A stretch of 64,000 nt of DNA from Crocinitomicaceae bacterium. GTDB taxonomy: Bacteria > Bacteroidota > Bacteroidia > Flavobacteriales_D > Crocinitomicaceae. Below, piece by piece: positions 1-11,066 of this stretch. The notes beneath the pieces were generated by a model. It saw only the letters and a program-made list of their open reading frames with translations. It was not told the DNA's origin and ran no database searches. Position numbers and translations under genes: made by a program. Position 1 is the first letter of the stretch. Every line of letters begins with the position of its first letter. The stretch covers positions 1-64,000 of the forward strand of contig JAQXCN010000060.1 of assembly GCA_029251865.1 (NCBI GenBank), written 5' to 3'.

Positions 1-1556
<1,556 letters not shown>

Positions 1557-1582
1557 AACTAATTTCTATATTCAATAAGCAC

Positions 1583-1608
1583 AAAAAAAGGCTGATGAAT
1601 CAGCCTTT
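1583..1608 (-). terminator. Intrinsic terminator downstream of glnA
   Basis: Perfect 9-bp stem AAAGGCTGA-TGAA-TCAGCCTTT (1587-1608) flanked by an A-tract on + (T-tract on the minus-strand transcript), just past the glnA stop at 1633. Confidence 0.8.
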
Positions 1609-1632
1609 CTAAATACTTAAGAAAGAGATTCA

Positions 1633-2637
1633 TTAAGCTCCCTTAACCGTTTCTATTATTCTTGCAGCAATCTTATAAGGATCTCCATTTGAAGCTGGCC
1701 GTCTATCTTCTAGCCAACCTTTCCACCCATTTTCAACAACCATTATTGGTATACGGATGGATGCACCTCTATCAGAAACACCATAACTAAAATCGTGTAT
1801 AGAGGCTGTTTCATGAAGTCCTGTTAATCGCTGTTCATTGTATGCACCGTAAACTTTAATATGCTCTTTTGTAACCGGTCTAAAAGCTTCACATATTTGT
1901 TCATAGACTTCTTTTGAACCACATGTTCGTAACGTCGTGTTTGAGAAGTTCGCATGCATTCCTGAGCCATTCCAATCCCCTTTAACAGGTTTTGGGTGGT
2001 ATTCAATATAGTATCCAAATTTTTCAGTCAAACGGTCTAATAAGTAACGTGCAATCCATATTTCATCACCTGCCTTCTTTGCTCCTTTAGCAAAGAGTTG
2101 AAATTCCCACTGTCCACTAGCAACCTCCTGATTAATTCCTTCAAAGGTTAAACCAGCATCTAAACACATGTCAGCATGTTCTTCAACGAAATCTCTTCCA
2201 TGCGTATTTCTTCCACCAACTGAACAGTAATAAAGACCCTGCGGGCCAGGATAACCTCCCAGTGGAAAGCCAAGAGGTAGTTGCGTATTTCGGTCCATAA
2301 TGAAATATTCTTGTTCAAAACCAAACCAAAAGTCATTATCGTCATCGTCAATAGTCGCTCGCCCATTAGAATCATGACTAGAACCATCAGAATTTAAAAC
2401 TTCAGTCATTACCAAAAAACCATTCTTACGGTCAGGATCAGGATAAATGGCAACAGGTTTTAATAAACAGTCAGATGCTCCACCCACAGCTTGTTTAGTG
2501 GAACTTCCATCAAAAGACCACATTGGACAATCTTCAAGCTTTCCACTAAAGTTTTCTAAAACCTTAGTTTTACTTCGCATGTTTTGGGTCGGGACATATC
2601 CATCAAGCCAGATATACTCTAATTTACTCTTACTCAT
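1633..2637 (-). CDS. glnA: Glutamine synthetase, type II (eukaryotic-like, ~334 aa)
   Basis: EYIWLDGY, MWSFDGSSTKQA, FGFEQEYF, QWEFQL, GDWNGSGMHANFS motifs of GSII. Confidence 0.93.
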   Translation of the reverse strand: MSKSKLEYIWLDGYVPTQNMRSKTKVLENFSGKLEDCPMWSFDGSSTKQAVGGASDCLLKPVAIYPDPDRKNGFLVMTEVLNSDGSSHDSNGRATIDDDDNDFWFGFEQEYFIMDRNTQLPLGFPLGGYPGPQGLYYCSVGGRNTHGRDFVEEHADMCLDAGLTFEGINQEVASGQWEFQLFAKGAKKAGDEIWIARYLLDRLTEKFGYYIEYHPKPVKGDWNGSGMHANFSNTTLRTCGSKEVYEQICEAFRPVTKEHIKVYGAYNEQRLTGLHETASIHDFSYGVSDRGASIRIPIMVVENGWKGWLEDRRPASNGDPYKIAARIIETVKGA

Positions 2638-2843
2638 ATTCGTAACGATTTATAATTTATTTAACTCGCAATTAAGCCTCTAAAACTGACCCAAACATTT
2701 TTGGTCTCTTTCTAAGAAACATTTACAAATATAAAAGTTATACTTGCCATGAAATCCCTAAAAACACCCCTTTTTTCAACAAAAGTACTTACTTTTTCAC
2801 ATTCGTAACATTTTACTTACTTGACATTCCAAAAAAATAAAAA

Positions 2844-3476
2844 TTGACGATTAAAGAACTTAAAGGAAAAATGAAAAAAAAACTGCCCGGTAGAGCGGCA
2901 CACCGCGCATTTTCTCCCTTAAGAAACTATCAAATGGATACAACAAACTTTAAGAAGGCAGCAGTTGCATTGCACCTTTTGATTCGAGAAAAAGAAATGC
3001 GTTTACTTCTTATTAAAAGAACTGCTTATAATGGTGTGCACAGCAGACAAATTGCCTTCCCCGGGGGGAAATATGATCCGGGTGACTTAGATTTAGAATA
3101 TACAGCAAGAAGAGAAAGTTTAGAGGAAGTTGGTATGCCAATGAATCAAGGAGAATTTATAGGGGAATTAAGTCAGGTACTCATTCCCGTTTCATCATTT
3201 AGCGTTACACCATTTGTTTTTGTTCACAAGGAATATCCCCAATTCGTAAAAGAAGATCGAGAAGTTCAAGAGGTATTAGATTGCAATCTCAATGAATTAG
3301 ATACGTTTAAATTCAAAACATTCCAGAATGTAAGGGCTCGAAAGGGAACGATAATTAATGGGGTTCCGGGCATCGACTATGAAGGTCACTTTATTTGGGG
3401 AGCCACGGCCTTAATTCTTCATGAATTCAATACAATTTTGAAAATGATATCAATCAAAAAGAGGAACAAACCTTAA
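2844..3476 (+). CDS. NUDIX hydrolase, CoA pyrophosphatase-like
   Basis: Nudix box GGKYDPGDLDLEYTARRESLEEVGM; start codon uncertain (TTG). Confidence 0.88.
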   Translation: MTIKELKGKMKKKLPGRAAHRAFSPLRNYQMDTTNFKKAAVALHLLIREKEMRLLLIKRTAYNGVHSRQIAFPGGKYDPGDLDLEYTARRESLEEVGMPMNQGEFIGELSQVLIPVSSFSVTPFVFVHKEYPQFVKEDREVQEVLDCNLNELDTFKFKTFQNVRARKGTIINGVPGIDYEGHFIWGATALILHEFNTILKMISIKKRNKP

Positions 3477-3489
3477 CTTGTTCCTCTTT
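3458..3489. terminator. Strong hairpin, probable (bidirectional) intrinsic terminator
   Basis: Perfect 12-bp stem AAAGAGGAACAA / TTGTTCCTCTTT with 8-nt loop; overlaps the NUDIX stop codon; on the minus strand it continues CTCTTTTTG (U-tract). Confidence 0.8.
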
Positions 3490-3591
3490 CTGCTAAACCA
3501 TGCTAAACTATAAAACTCAAAGTTACAAGAACTGCAACTTTGCCGCAAAGATAACACTTGTTTTTAATTCCTTTACACTTTTTTTAAAAAC

Positions 3592-4257
3592 TTATTTATT
3601 TTTTATTGCTTTAACCATCTCTCTCTTTCCTGGAGGACCAGGCATGCTAAAAACTTTAAAGCCAACTTTTTTTAAATCTCTTTTAAATTGACCTTGAGCA
3701 CAATATGTCACGAGAAAACCATTGCTTTGAAGACAATCATACATTTTTTTCATAATTGAATCTGACCACATTTCCTGTTGAACCCGAGGGCCAAAAGCGT
3801 CAAAATAAATAAGATTAAACTTTTTTTCAAATTCACATTTTTCGATTTTCTGTTCAAGTTTTGTTAAAGTAAAAGTTTTGGAGATTTTTTGTTCTTTACC
3901 CCATCGATCGTGAATTATTCTTTCATAATAGGCCTCTGCATTATCATTTTCAATTAAGGATGGATAATTCAATTCACCAAGTAAATCAGTAGCGACGGGA
4001 TATGCTTCAACACCAATATAGTTTATCTCACGCCGCGATTTATCTGACGCGCAAGCTGTAAGTAATGCATTTAAACCCGTTCCAAATCCCACCTCTAATA
4101 TTCTAACGCTTTGAGAATTAATAGCCTCAATTCCGTTCTTTATAAATACATGATTCGCCTCTTGAAGCGCTCCATGGTACGAATGGTAATGTTCATCTAA
4201 ATCAGGAACATATAATGTTAGAGAACTATCACCTGTTTTTTTTAATTCTAACGCCAT
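3592..4257 (-). CDS. mnmD: MnmD-type tRNA (5-methylaminomethyl-2-thiouridine) methyltransferase domain protein
   Basis: ILEVGFGTGLNALLT, IYFDAFGPRVQQEMWS, GFLVTYCAQGQFKRDLKKVGFKVFSMPGPPGKREMVKA: MnmC N-terminal-like methyltransferase. Confidence 0.85.
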   Translation of the reverse strand: MALELKKTGDSSLTLYVPDLDEHYHSYHGALQEANHVFIKNGIEAINSQSVRILEVGFGTGLNALLTACASDKSRREINYIGVEAYPVATDLLGELNYPSLIENDNAEAYYERIIHDRWGKEQKISKTFTLTKLEQKIEKCEFEKKFNLIYFDAFGPRVQQEMWSDSIMKKMYDCLQSNGFLVTYCAQGQFKRDLKKVGFKVFSMPGPPGKREMVKAIKNK

Positions 4258-4259
4258 GT

Positions 4260-4973
4260 TTATTTCTTTCTTACCACTGTTAATCCATCTCGTATAGGTA
4301 GTAGAATAACTTCGACCGAATTATCACGCAATAGTGCTTTGTTAAACCTCCGCAATGCAATAGTATCTTTATCTGAGGCAGAGGCATCTATAACCTTACC
4401 GGACCATAAAACATTATCAGCAAGAATATAACCACCTGATTTGACTTTAGGTAAAATGAGTTCATAATACTCTAAATAATTCTCTTTATCAGCATCAATA
4501 AAAACCATATCCCAAGATTCGTTGATTTGGGGAATGAGTTTTATTGCATCTCCGCTCCGCATTTCTAATTTAGCGCCAAAGCTCGATTCAGAAAAATAAC
4601 CATTTACCCGATCAATCAGCTCAACATTTTTATCTATTGTAATCAATTTCCCATTCACAGATAATCCTTCGGCCAAACAAAGAGCAGAATACCCTGTATA
4701 TGTTCCAATTTCAAGAATGGTATCGGGTTGAATCATTTTAGCGAACATACTTAAAAGTCGACCTTGAAGGTGACCACTTAACATTCTAGGCTGCAGAACC
4801 TCTAGAAAGGTATCACGGGTTATTTTCTTGAGAAGTAAATTTTCAGGACTGGTATGCGCTTCAGCATACTCCTCAATTTCCTTTTGAATAAAATTCATAG
4901 TATTCTTTTCATCAAAGATAATCCTTTGGCCTAAGCTTTCAGATGAACATCTAAAACAAAGAATGGAAATCAA
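4260..4973 (-). CDS. O-methyltransferase (catechol-OMT-like, class I SAM)
   Basis: ILEIGTYTGYSALCLAEGL, DMVFIDADKENYLEYYE; the likely true start is the internal Met of MNFIQKEIEEYAEAHTSPEN (~4898). Confidence 0.88.
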   Translation of the reverse strand: MISILCFRCSSESLGQRIIFDEKNTMNFIQKEIEEYAEAHTSPENLLLKKITRDTFLEVLQPRMLSGHLQGRLLSMFAKMIQPDTILEIGTYTGYSALCLAEGLSVNGKLITIDKNVELIDRVNGYFSESSFGAKLEMRSGDAIKLIPQINESWDMVFIDADKENYLEYYELILPKVKSGGYILADNVLWSGKVIDASASDKDTIALRRFNKALLRDNSVEVILLPIRDGLTVVRKK

Positions 4974-5042
4974 TAACTACGATACTAATAAGCGTGAAGG
5001 ATTGAAAGATAAATTCTAACTTTACACACGATAATTTGAATT

Positions 5043-7655
5043 ATGACAGTAGCAGAAATACGTAACACATTTATTGATTTTTTTAAAAGCAAAGGACATG
5101 AAATTGTCCCTTCTGCCCCTATGGTAGTCAAGAATGATCCAACGCTTATGTTTATTAATGCGGGAATGAATCAGTTCAAAGATTACTTTTTAGGTAACAC
5201 TGTTCCAAAAAACCGCAAGGTGGTTAACAGTCAAAAGTGCTTAAGGGTATCCGGAAAGCATAATGACCTTGACGAGGTTGGTGTGGACACCTATCATCAT
5301 ACCATGTTTGAAATGCTGGGAAACTGGTCGTTCGGAGACTACTTTAAAGAAGACGCCATTTCCATGGCGTGGGAGCTACTTACGAAAGTTTACAAATTGC
5401 CAGAGGACAGACTCTATGTAACCGTATTTGAGGGAGATACATCCGACAAATTGGCTATTGATCAGGAATCAATAGAAATTTGGAAAAAATACATTAATGA
5501 AAATAGAATAATCCCAGCTTCTAAAAAAGATAATTTTTGGGAAATGGGAGATATTGGTCCATGTGGACCATGTACAGAAATTCATATTGACCTCAGAAGT
5601 GATATTGAAAGGGAGAAAACGGATGGGAAATCATTGGTTAATGAGGACCACCCCCAAGTTATAGAAATATGGAACGTCGTTTTTATTCAGTTTGATAGAA
5701 AAGCTAACAAATCACTCACAAACCTTCCTGAGACACATGTTGACACTGGGATGGGATTGGAAAGACTTGCAATGGCCTTACAGGGTAAACAATCCAATTA
5801 TGATATTGATTTGTTCCAGGCAATAATAGGAAAGTTAGAAAAAATCTCATCCATTAAATACGGTAAAAATGAAGAGACAGATATTGCGCTAAGAGTTATT
5901 GCAGATCACCTCAGGGCTATTTCATTTTCCATTTCAGACGGTCAACTGCCCTCAAATACGGGTGCTGGATATGTGATTCGAAGAATTTTGAGACGTGCAA
6001 TTCGATACGCATACCAAACCTTAGATTTAAAAGAACCATTTATGGGTGCATTAATCCCAATTCTAATTGAACAAATGGGCACTACTTATCCAGAATTAAA
6101 AACTCAAGAGCATGTAATTATAAAAGTAATCACCGAAGAAGAGTCGAGCTTTTACAGAACCTTAGCACAAGGTATTAAACGTATCAATCAGCTCATCTCT
6201 AAATGTAAAACGGAGAATAAAAGGCTCCTCGATGGAAAGTCCGTATTTGAACTTTACGATACATATGGATTCCCACTTGATTTGACATCCTTAATTGCAA
6301 GAGAGCAGAATCTTTCTATTGATGAAAAAAGTTTTAGGACAAATTTAGAAGAACAAAAAAACAGATCTAGAAAAGCAACAAGTATAGCCGTTCAAGACTG
6401 GATTACCATAACAGATGAATTATCGAATGGCTTTAATGGTTATGATGTACTTGATGCTGATGTTGTAATTTCGAAATACCGCGAGGTGAAGCAAAAGGGG
6501 AAGGTATTCTATCAACTTGTCCTTAATACCACTCCTTTTTATCCTGAAGGTGGCGGACAAGTTGGAGACCAAGGTGTATTGCTTAAAGATGAAGACAAAA
6601 TCATAATTTTTGATACTAAAAAAGAGAACAATCTAGTTGTTCACTTCACCAAAGAACTACCAAAGGAACTGAATGGTATCTTCCATGCAAGCGTAAATCA
6701 ATCTAAAAGATTTAATGCTGCAAAAAACCACTCAGCAACCCATCTCTTACATCATGCACTGAAGAGTGTTTTAGGTGATCATGTTGAACAAAAAGGTTCT
6801 TTAGTACAACCTAATGCGTTACGATTTGACTTTTCGCACTTCAGCAAAGTAAGTGATAAAGAATTGGCACAAATAGAAACATTAGTTCTTAAAGAAATTG
6901 AAGATAATTACAAACTTGAAGAGTATAGAAACATACCTATACAGGAGGCAAAATCAATGGGTGCAACTGCCCTCTTCGGAGAAAAATATGGTGAGGAGGT
7001 TAGGGTAATTAAATTTAATGATTCCTTAGAGCTTTGTGGAGGGACACACATTTCCTCAACCAACGAAATTGGAATGTTTACAATCATATCAGAATCTGCT
7101 GTCGCCTCTGGAATTCGAAGAATAGAGGCTATTTGTGGCGATGCAGCAGACCGCTATTTTCGAGACCGTAGTCTAAAATATGAGGCAGCCTCTACCCTAC
7201 TTAAAAAGCCAAAAAATTTAGAACAATCTATTCAAGATTTAGTAGACAAAAACCAAATACTTAATAAAAAAATAGAGTCCTTTCAGAAGGATCTATCCAA
7301 GAGAATTAAGGCTGATTTAAAAAATAAAATCACCGCAATCCATGGGGTTAATTTCTTAGGAGCTAGTGTTGAGCTTACGTCTTCAAGTGTAAAAGACATC
7401 CTTTTTCAACTGAAGTCCGAGCAGTCTAATTTTGTAGGAATAATAGGCAACATAGAAGACTCCAAATGTGGAATGCATGTTATTATTTCCGAAAATCTTG
7501 TGACTGAAAAAGATTGGAATGCCTCTGCATGGATTAAAGAAATAAGTAATATTATTCAAGGTGGTGGTGGTGGTCAGGCATTCTATGCTTCCGCAGGAGG
7601 GAAAAATTCAAATGGTATCCCACAAGCCATCAATGAATTGAAAAAGAAGCTTTAG
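5043..7655 (+). CDS. alaS: Alanyl-tRNA synthetase
   Basis: 870 aa; MTVAEIRNTFIDFFKSKGHEIVPSAPMV...HHTMFEMLGNWSFGDYF; SATHLLHHAL; CGGTH; C-terminal GGGGG...AGGK. Confidence 0.98.
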   Translation: MTVAEIRNTFIDFFKSKGHEIVPSAPMVVKNDPTLMFINAGMNQFKDYFLGNTVPKNRKVVNSQKCLRVSGKHNDLDEVGVDTYHHTMFEMLGNWSFGDYFKEDAISMAWELLTKVYKLPEDRLYVTVFEGDTSDKLAIDQESIEIWKKYINENRIIPASKKDNFWEMGDIGPCGPCTEIHIDLRSDIEREKTDGKSLVNEDHPQVIEIWNVVFIQFDRKANKSLTNLPETHVDTGMGLERLAMALQGKQSNYDIDLFQAIIGKLEKISSIKYGKNEETDIALRVIADHLRAISFSISDGQLPSNTGAGYVIRRILRRAIRYAYQTLDLKEPFMGALIPILIEQMGTTYPELKTQEHVIIKVITEEESSFYRTLAQGIKRINQLISKCKTENKRLLDGKSVFELYDTYGFPLDLTSLIAREQNLSIDEKSFRTNLEEQKNRSRKATSIAVQDWITITDELSNGFNGYDVLDADVVISKYREVKQKGKVFYQLVLNTTPFYPEGGGQVGDQGVLLKDEDKIIIFDTKKENNLVVHFTKELPKELNGIFHASVNQSKRFNAAKNHSATHLLHHALKSVLGDHVEQKGSLVQPNALRFDFSHFSKVSDKELAQIETLVLKEIEDNYKLEEYRNIPIQEAKSMGATALFGEKYGEEVRVIKFNDSLELCGGTHISSTNEIGMFTIISESAVASGIRRIEAICGDAADRYFRDRSLKYEAASTLLKKPKNLEQSIQDLVDKNQILNKKIESFQKDLSKRIKADLKNKITAIHGVNFLGASVELTSSSVKDILFQLKSEQSNFVGIIGNIEDSKCGMHVIISENLVTEKDWNASAWIKEISNIIQGGGGGQAFYASAGGKNSNGIPQAINELKKKL

Positions 7656-9145
7656 TTTCTTAAATTTTTAATGACATGCCTCACTCCATTACGAAGATAG
7701 TTCCGGAGCTCAGGCTCAAGATTGAATAATAAGATAGCACCGAAGTAAATAAGTATCGTTAAAGAAGTTGTTATTGCAGCATTCAACCAAGTAATCTCAA
7801 ACAATTCAGGTGTGATTTTAATCAAATAAAAACATATTACACCTACACCAATTACAAGAACTTGTTGGAATTTAAAAGGATGTAAATTGTAGGTGAAGAA
7901 CACAAAAATGATTCTACCTAAATTATATACTATAAGGGCAATGGCTGTAGATATTGCTGCACCCTCAATACCATAAAGAGGTATTAAATAAAGGTTTAAT
8001 ACATAGACGATAACGATGAGATTTAAAGTGAAGATTAAATCATATCGGTACTTCTTAGAAGTATTAAAAATTGCCCCATTTAAACCAAAATACATATCAA
8101 GAAGTCGCCCCATCATTAAAAAAAAGAATACCCAAATACCATCACTAAACTCAGGTTTTAGCAATGAAAACAAAAAATCTATATTCACCCAAACAATAAG
8201 AAATAAACCCAATCCCAAAACAAGTGAAACAGAACTCACCTGAGTATATAAAAGTTTCATCTTCAGCATGTCTCTTGTCTTCCAATATTCTGCTACGAGA
8301 GGCGCGCTAACCCTAATGAGCGCTTTGTAAGGAACTTGTAGAGCACTTGTCAGGAAGATCACGGTTGTATATACACCTGTTGCCCGCAGTCCTATATACT
8401 GAGCAACCATAATGACATCAAGTGAATTCACAAGCACACCACCTAAAGAATTTATATAGTTAAAACCGGAATAATTAAATAAAATCTTTTGGAAACGCTT
8501 AGAAATCTGAATGTGTTTTGGATGTATGTAGAACTCTTTTATTCGAATCAAATATCCAATCAAAATTAATGGTGGAAGAAAAAATAGTAAACTGTGACCG
8601 GCAACAAAGGAATCAAAACCTATCTGGCCATTCCAAAACAAAAATAACAATAGCGTTACGGCCAGTCGAAGCACAATATCAAGAGCAAAAACCGATATAA
8701 TATTCTTAAATAAGGCACGTAAATAGACCTCAAAAACCAAGTACATCAAGTAACCGAGTCCCAGTGGAATAACCCAATAATAATACTGAAGGAAAAGAGG
8801 GGATTTTTCTATATAAATCGATTCAATACTTGATCTAAAAACTAAAAAAAGAGCAGTCACCAATAAAGCTCCAAGACTTACTATAAATAGCATGAAAGCA
8901 AGAAAACCATGATGTGCCTTGTCTTTATTTTTGAAAAAAGGAAAGAATTTCCAAATACTATATAATGAACCAAGATTTGAAAATTGAGCAAATAAAACTC
9001 CAAGTGAAAATATAAGATTTACGACGCCAATCTGTTCAGTAGAGAATATTAAAAGAAAAAGTAGCCCCTTATTAACATAACCAAGCACAAGCCCAAATGA
9101 GGAAATCAATGTAGTTCGTAATGCATCTTTTTGGACAAGTCCCAT
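7652..9145 (-). CDS. Polysaccharide biosynthesis/flippase family membrane protein (MOP superfamily)
   Basis: ~500 aa, many TM segments; Wzx-like organisation. Confidence 0.8.
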   Translation of the reverse strand: MGLVQKDALRTTLISSFGLVLGYVNKGLLFLLIFSTEQIGVVNLIFSLGVLFAQFSNLGSLYSIWKFFPFFKNKDKAHHGFLAFMLFIVSLGALLVTALFLVFRSSIESIYIEKSPLFLQYYYWVIPLGLGYLMYLVFEVYLRALFKNIISVFALDIVLRLAVTLLLFLFWNGQIGFDSFVAGHSLLFFLPPLILIGYLIRIKEFYIHPKHIQISKRFQKILFNYSGFNYINSLGGVLVNSLDVIMVAQYIGLRATGVYTTVIFLTSALQVPYKALIRVSAPLVAEYWKTRDMLKMKLLYTQVSSVSLVLGLGLFLIVWVNIDFLFSLLKPEFSDGIWVFFFLMMGRLLDMYFGLNGAIFNTSKKYRYDLIFTLNLIVIVYVLNLYLIPLYGIEGAAISTAIALIVYNLGRIIFVFFTYNLHPFKFQQVLVIGVGVICFYLIKITPELFEITWLNAAITTSLTILIYFGAILLFNLEPELRNYLRNGVRHVIKNLRN

Positions 9146-9239
9146 TCGTTATGTCAATATTACAATTGTTATAAGGTCAAATGTACAAAGAAATTATACT
9201 AATTTAGACGCGTTTTATAGGATCAACACAACTTAAAAA

Positions 9240-10136
9240 ATGGTTTCAATCGTAATATGCACGTACAATAGACAGGAATACCTCCCTAAATGCCTTGGAC
9301 ATTTAAAAGCTCAAAATTGTGACCCTAAGGCCTATGAAATCGTACTTATAAATAATAATTCTACAGATTCTACAGACGCCATCTGTAATGATTTTATTGC
9401 GGCAAACTCAAGCCTAAACGTGAGTTACTATATTGAATCCAACCCAGGTCTTTCTTTTGCAAGAAACCGCGGTATAAACGAGGCTAAGGGTGATATTATT
9501 TGCTTTATCGATGACGACGGGTTTGCGATTCCGGAATATGTAAATATTATTTCTGATTACTCAAAAAAAATGGAGTTTAGCAACTATATGGCCTTTGGAG
9601 GAAAGGTAATTCCCTGCTATAATGAAGGCATGTCACCAAAATGGATTTCTCCTTACATCAGCGGTTTAGTTTCAGAGGTAGACTTGGGTAAAAAAGTAAA
9701 AACGTTTGCAAAGAAATATCCGGCAGGATGCAATATGATTTTCAGAAAAGAGTTTTTTGAAAAACATGGCGGTTTCAATACAGATTTGCATACACGCGGA
9801 GATGATAAATTCATTTTTCTTAAACTCAAAGAATCAGGTCATAAGATACTTTACATCCCCGAACTTGAAGTATCTCATTTTATAGACGATTACAGGTTGG
9901 AAAAATCCTTCATCATAAGGCTCTCTAAAGTCATTGGTCAAAGTGAATGTATCCGACTCAAAAATCACAAGCTAATTTCAAGACTGCAAAAACAAATTGA
10001 ATATCTAGTTAAACTAAAAATTGCACTTGGATTGGGCCTGTTATACCTAATTAAAGGTCAATCATTGAAAGCACAATACCTTGTCCTTGTGCGGTGGTAC
10101 GTATTGAAGGGTTACTATATCTCCGAAAAGTTATAA
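9240..10136 (+). CDS. Glycosyltransferase family 2
   Basis: MVSIVICTYNRQEYLPKCL...ICFIDDDGFAIPEYV. Confidence 0.9.
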   Translation: MVSIVICTYNRQEYLPKCLGHLKAQNCDPKAYEIVLINNNSTDSTDAICNDFIAANSSLNVSYYIESNPGLSFARNRGINEAKGDIICFIDDDGFAIPEYVNIISDYSKKMEFSNYMAFGGKVIPCYNEGMSPKWISPYISGLVSEVDLGKKVKTFAKKYPAGCNMIFRKEFFEKHGGFNTDLHTRGDDKFIFLKLKESGHKILYIPELEVSHFIDDYRLEKSFIIRLSKVIGQSECIRLKNHKLISRLQKQIEYLVKLKIALGLGLLYLIKGQSLKAQYLVLVRWYVLKGYYISEKL

Positions 10137-10158
10137 CTTTAATTCTCTAAGATATCAA

Positions 10159-11049
10159 ATGCTAAAAAAGTTATATAATCATTCAGGACTGAGGGTTTTA
10201 CATGGGGTTTTTGAAGCAAAAGCCATGAGGAAACGCATTGTTAAAGAGGGGCTGCAGTCTATTGGTAAATTACCTGTTTCAAATCACAAAACTTCAGACA
10301 CCTTATTTATTCTTGGAAGTGGTTATTCGATTTCGGAAATAAGCGAATCTCAATGGAAGCAGATTGAAAAGCATGATACAATTGGATTCAATTCGTGGAT
10401 GTTTCATGATTACACCCCCACCTATTTTGCTATTGAAACACCTATGGCAGCGGAACATTTCAATGAGATGATAAACGAGCTGAATCGTAAAAAAGAGGAC
10501 TATAAAAATGTGCCTTTCATTATTCAATACCAGCATTATTTGCGTTCTCCTAACAATTATATAAACCTCGAACTTCCAAAAGAAAATATTTACTTCAATG
10601 CGCCTCTAATGCCCTACACGACATCAAATAGAATGTTAGATCTCTTACTTTCTTGGTGGGAGAAGCAACATACAAAAAACATGTCTTGGTTATTACATTA
10701 TGCCGGAAGCCTATCTTACATGATCGCAATGGGATATGTAATGAATTATAAAAAAATCATTCTTCTAGGTGTTGACCTGAATGATCCGAGATATTTTTTT
10801 GAACATCCCGATTCAAATGTGTTCACAAAAAAATTCGCCGCAATGCACAAATCTTTATTAAAAAGCTTAAAGCGATCAGGTTTAGACACTGTGAATGCAA
10901 AAACCACTAAAACATATGGCTGCCTTCCCATTGATCAATATCTCTATAAGTTTAATAGGATTATAAAAAAAAATGGCGTAGAATTATTTGCAGGTAACAA
11001 AAACTCAAAACTTGCGGAGGGATTACCGATATATGAATTTCCCAATTAA
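10159..11049 (+). CDS. Putative glycosyltransferase with GT42 (Cst-like)/DUF115-like layout
   Basis: FILGSGYSISEISESQWKQIEKHDTIGFNSWMF followed by AGSLSYMIAMGYVMNYKKIILLGVDLNDPRYFFEHPDSN: resembles the G(N/S)G-S...(conserved)...ILLGVD layout of Cst/DUF115 proteins. Confidence 0.5.
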   Translation: MLKKLYNHSGLRVLHGVFEAKAMRKRIVKEGLQSIGKLPVSNHKTSDTLFILGSGYSISEISESQWKQIEKHDTIGFNSWMFHDYTPTYFAIETPMAAEHFNEMINELNRKKEDYKNVPFIIQYQHYLRSPNNYINLELPKENIYFNAPLMPYTTSNRMLDLLLSWWEKQHTKNMSWLLHYAGSLSYMIAMGYVMNYKKIILLGVDLNDPRYFFEHPDSNVFTKKFAAMHKSLLKSLKRSGLDTVNAKTTKTYGCLPIDQYLYKFNRIIKKNGVELFAGNKNSKLAEGLPIYEFPN

Positions 11050-11066
11050 GACTTTGAAACTTTCGC

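Noticed and set aside
1633-2637. Eukaryotic-like glutamine synthetase as possible contamination or HGT
   Set aside because: Type II GS of this size is established in Bacteroidetes and the flanks are consistent with the same genome.
3500-3691. 63-aa + ORF in the NUDIX/mnmD gap
   Set aside because: Overlaps the antisense end of mnmD and the hairpin region; composition not protein-like.
7558-7577. GGTGGTGGTGGTGG microsatellite-like run in alaS
   Set aside because: Encodes the conserved glycine-rich AlaRS C-terminal segment (GGGGG...AGGK).
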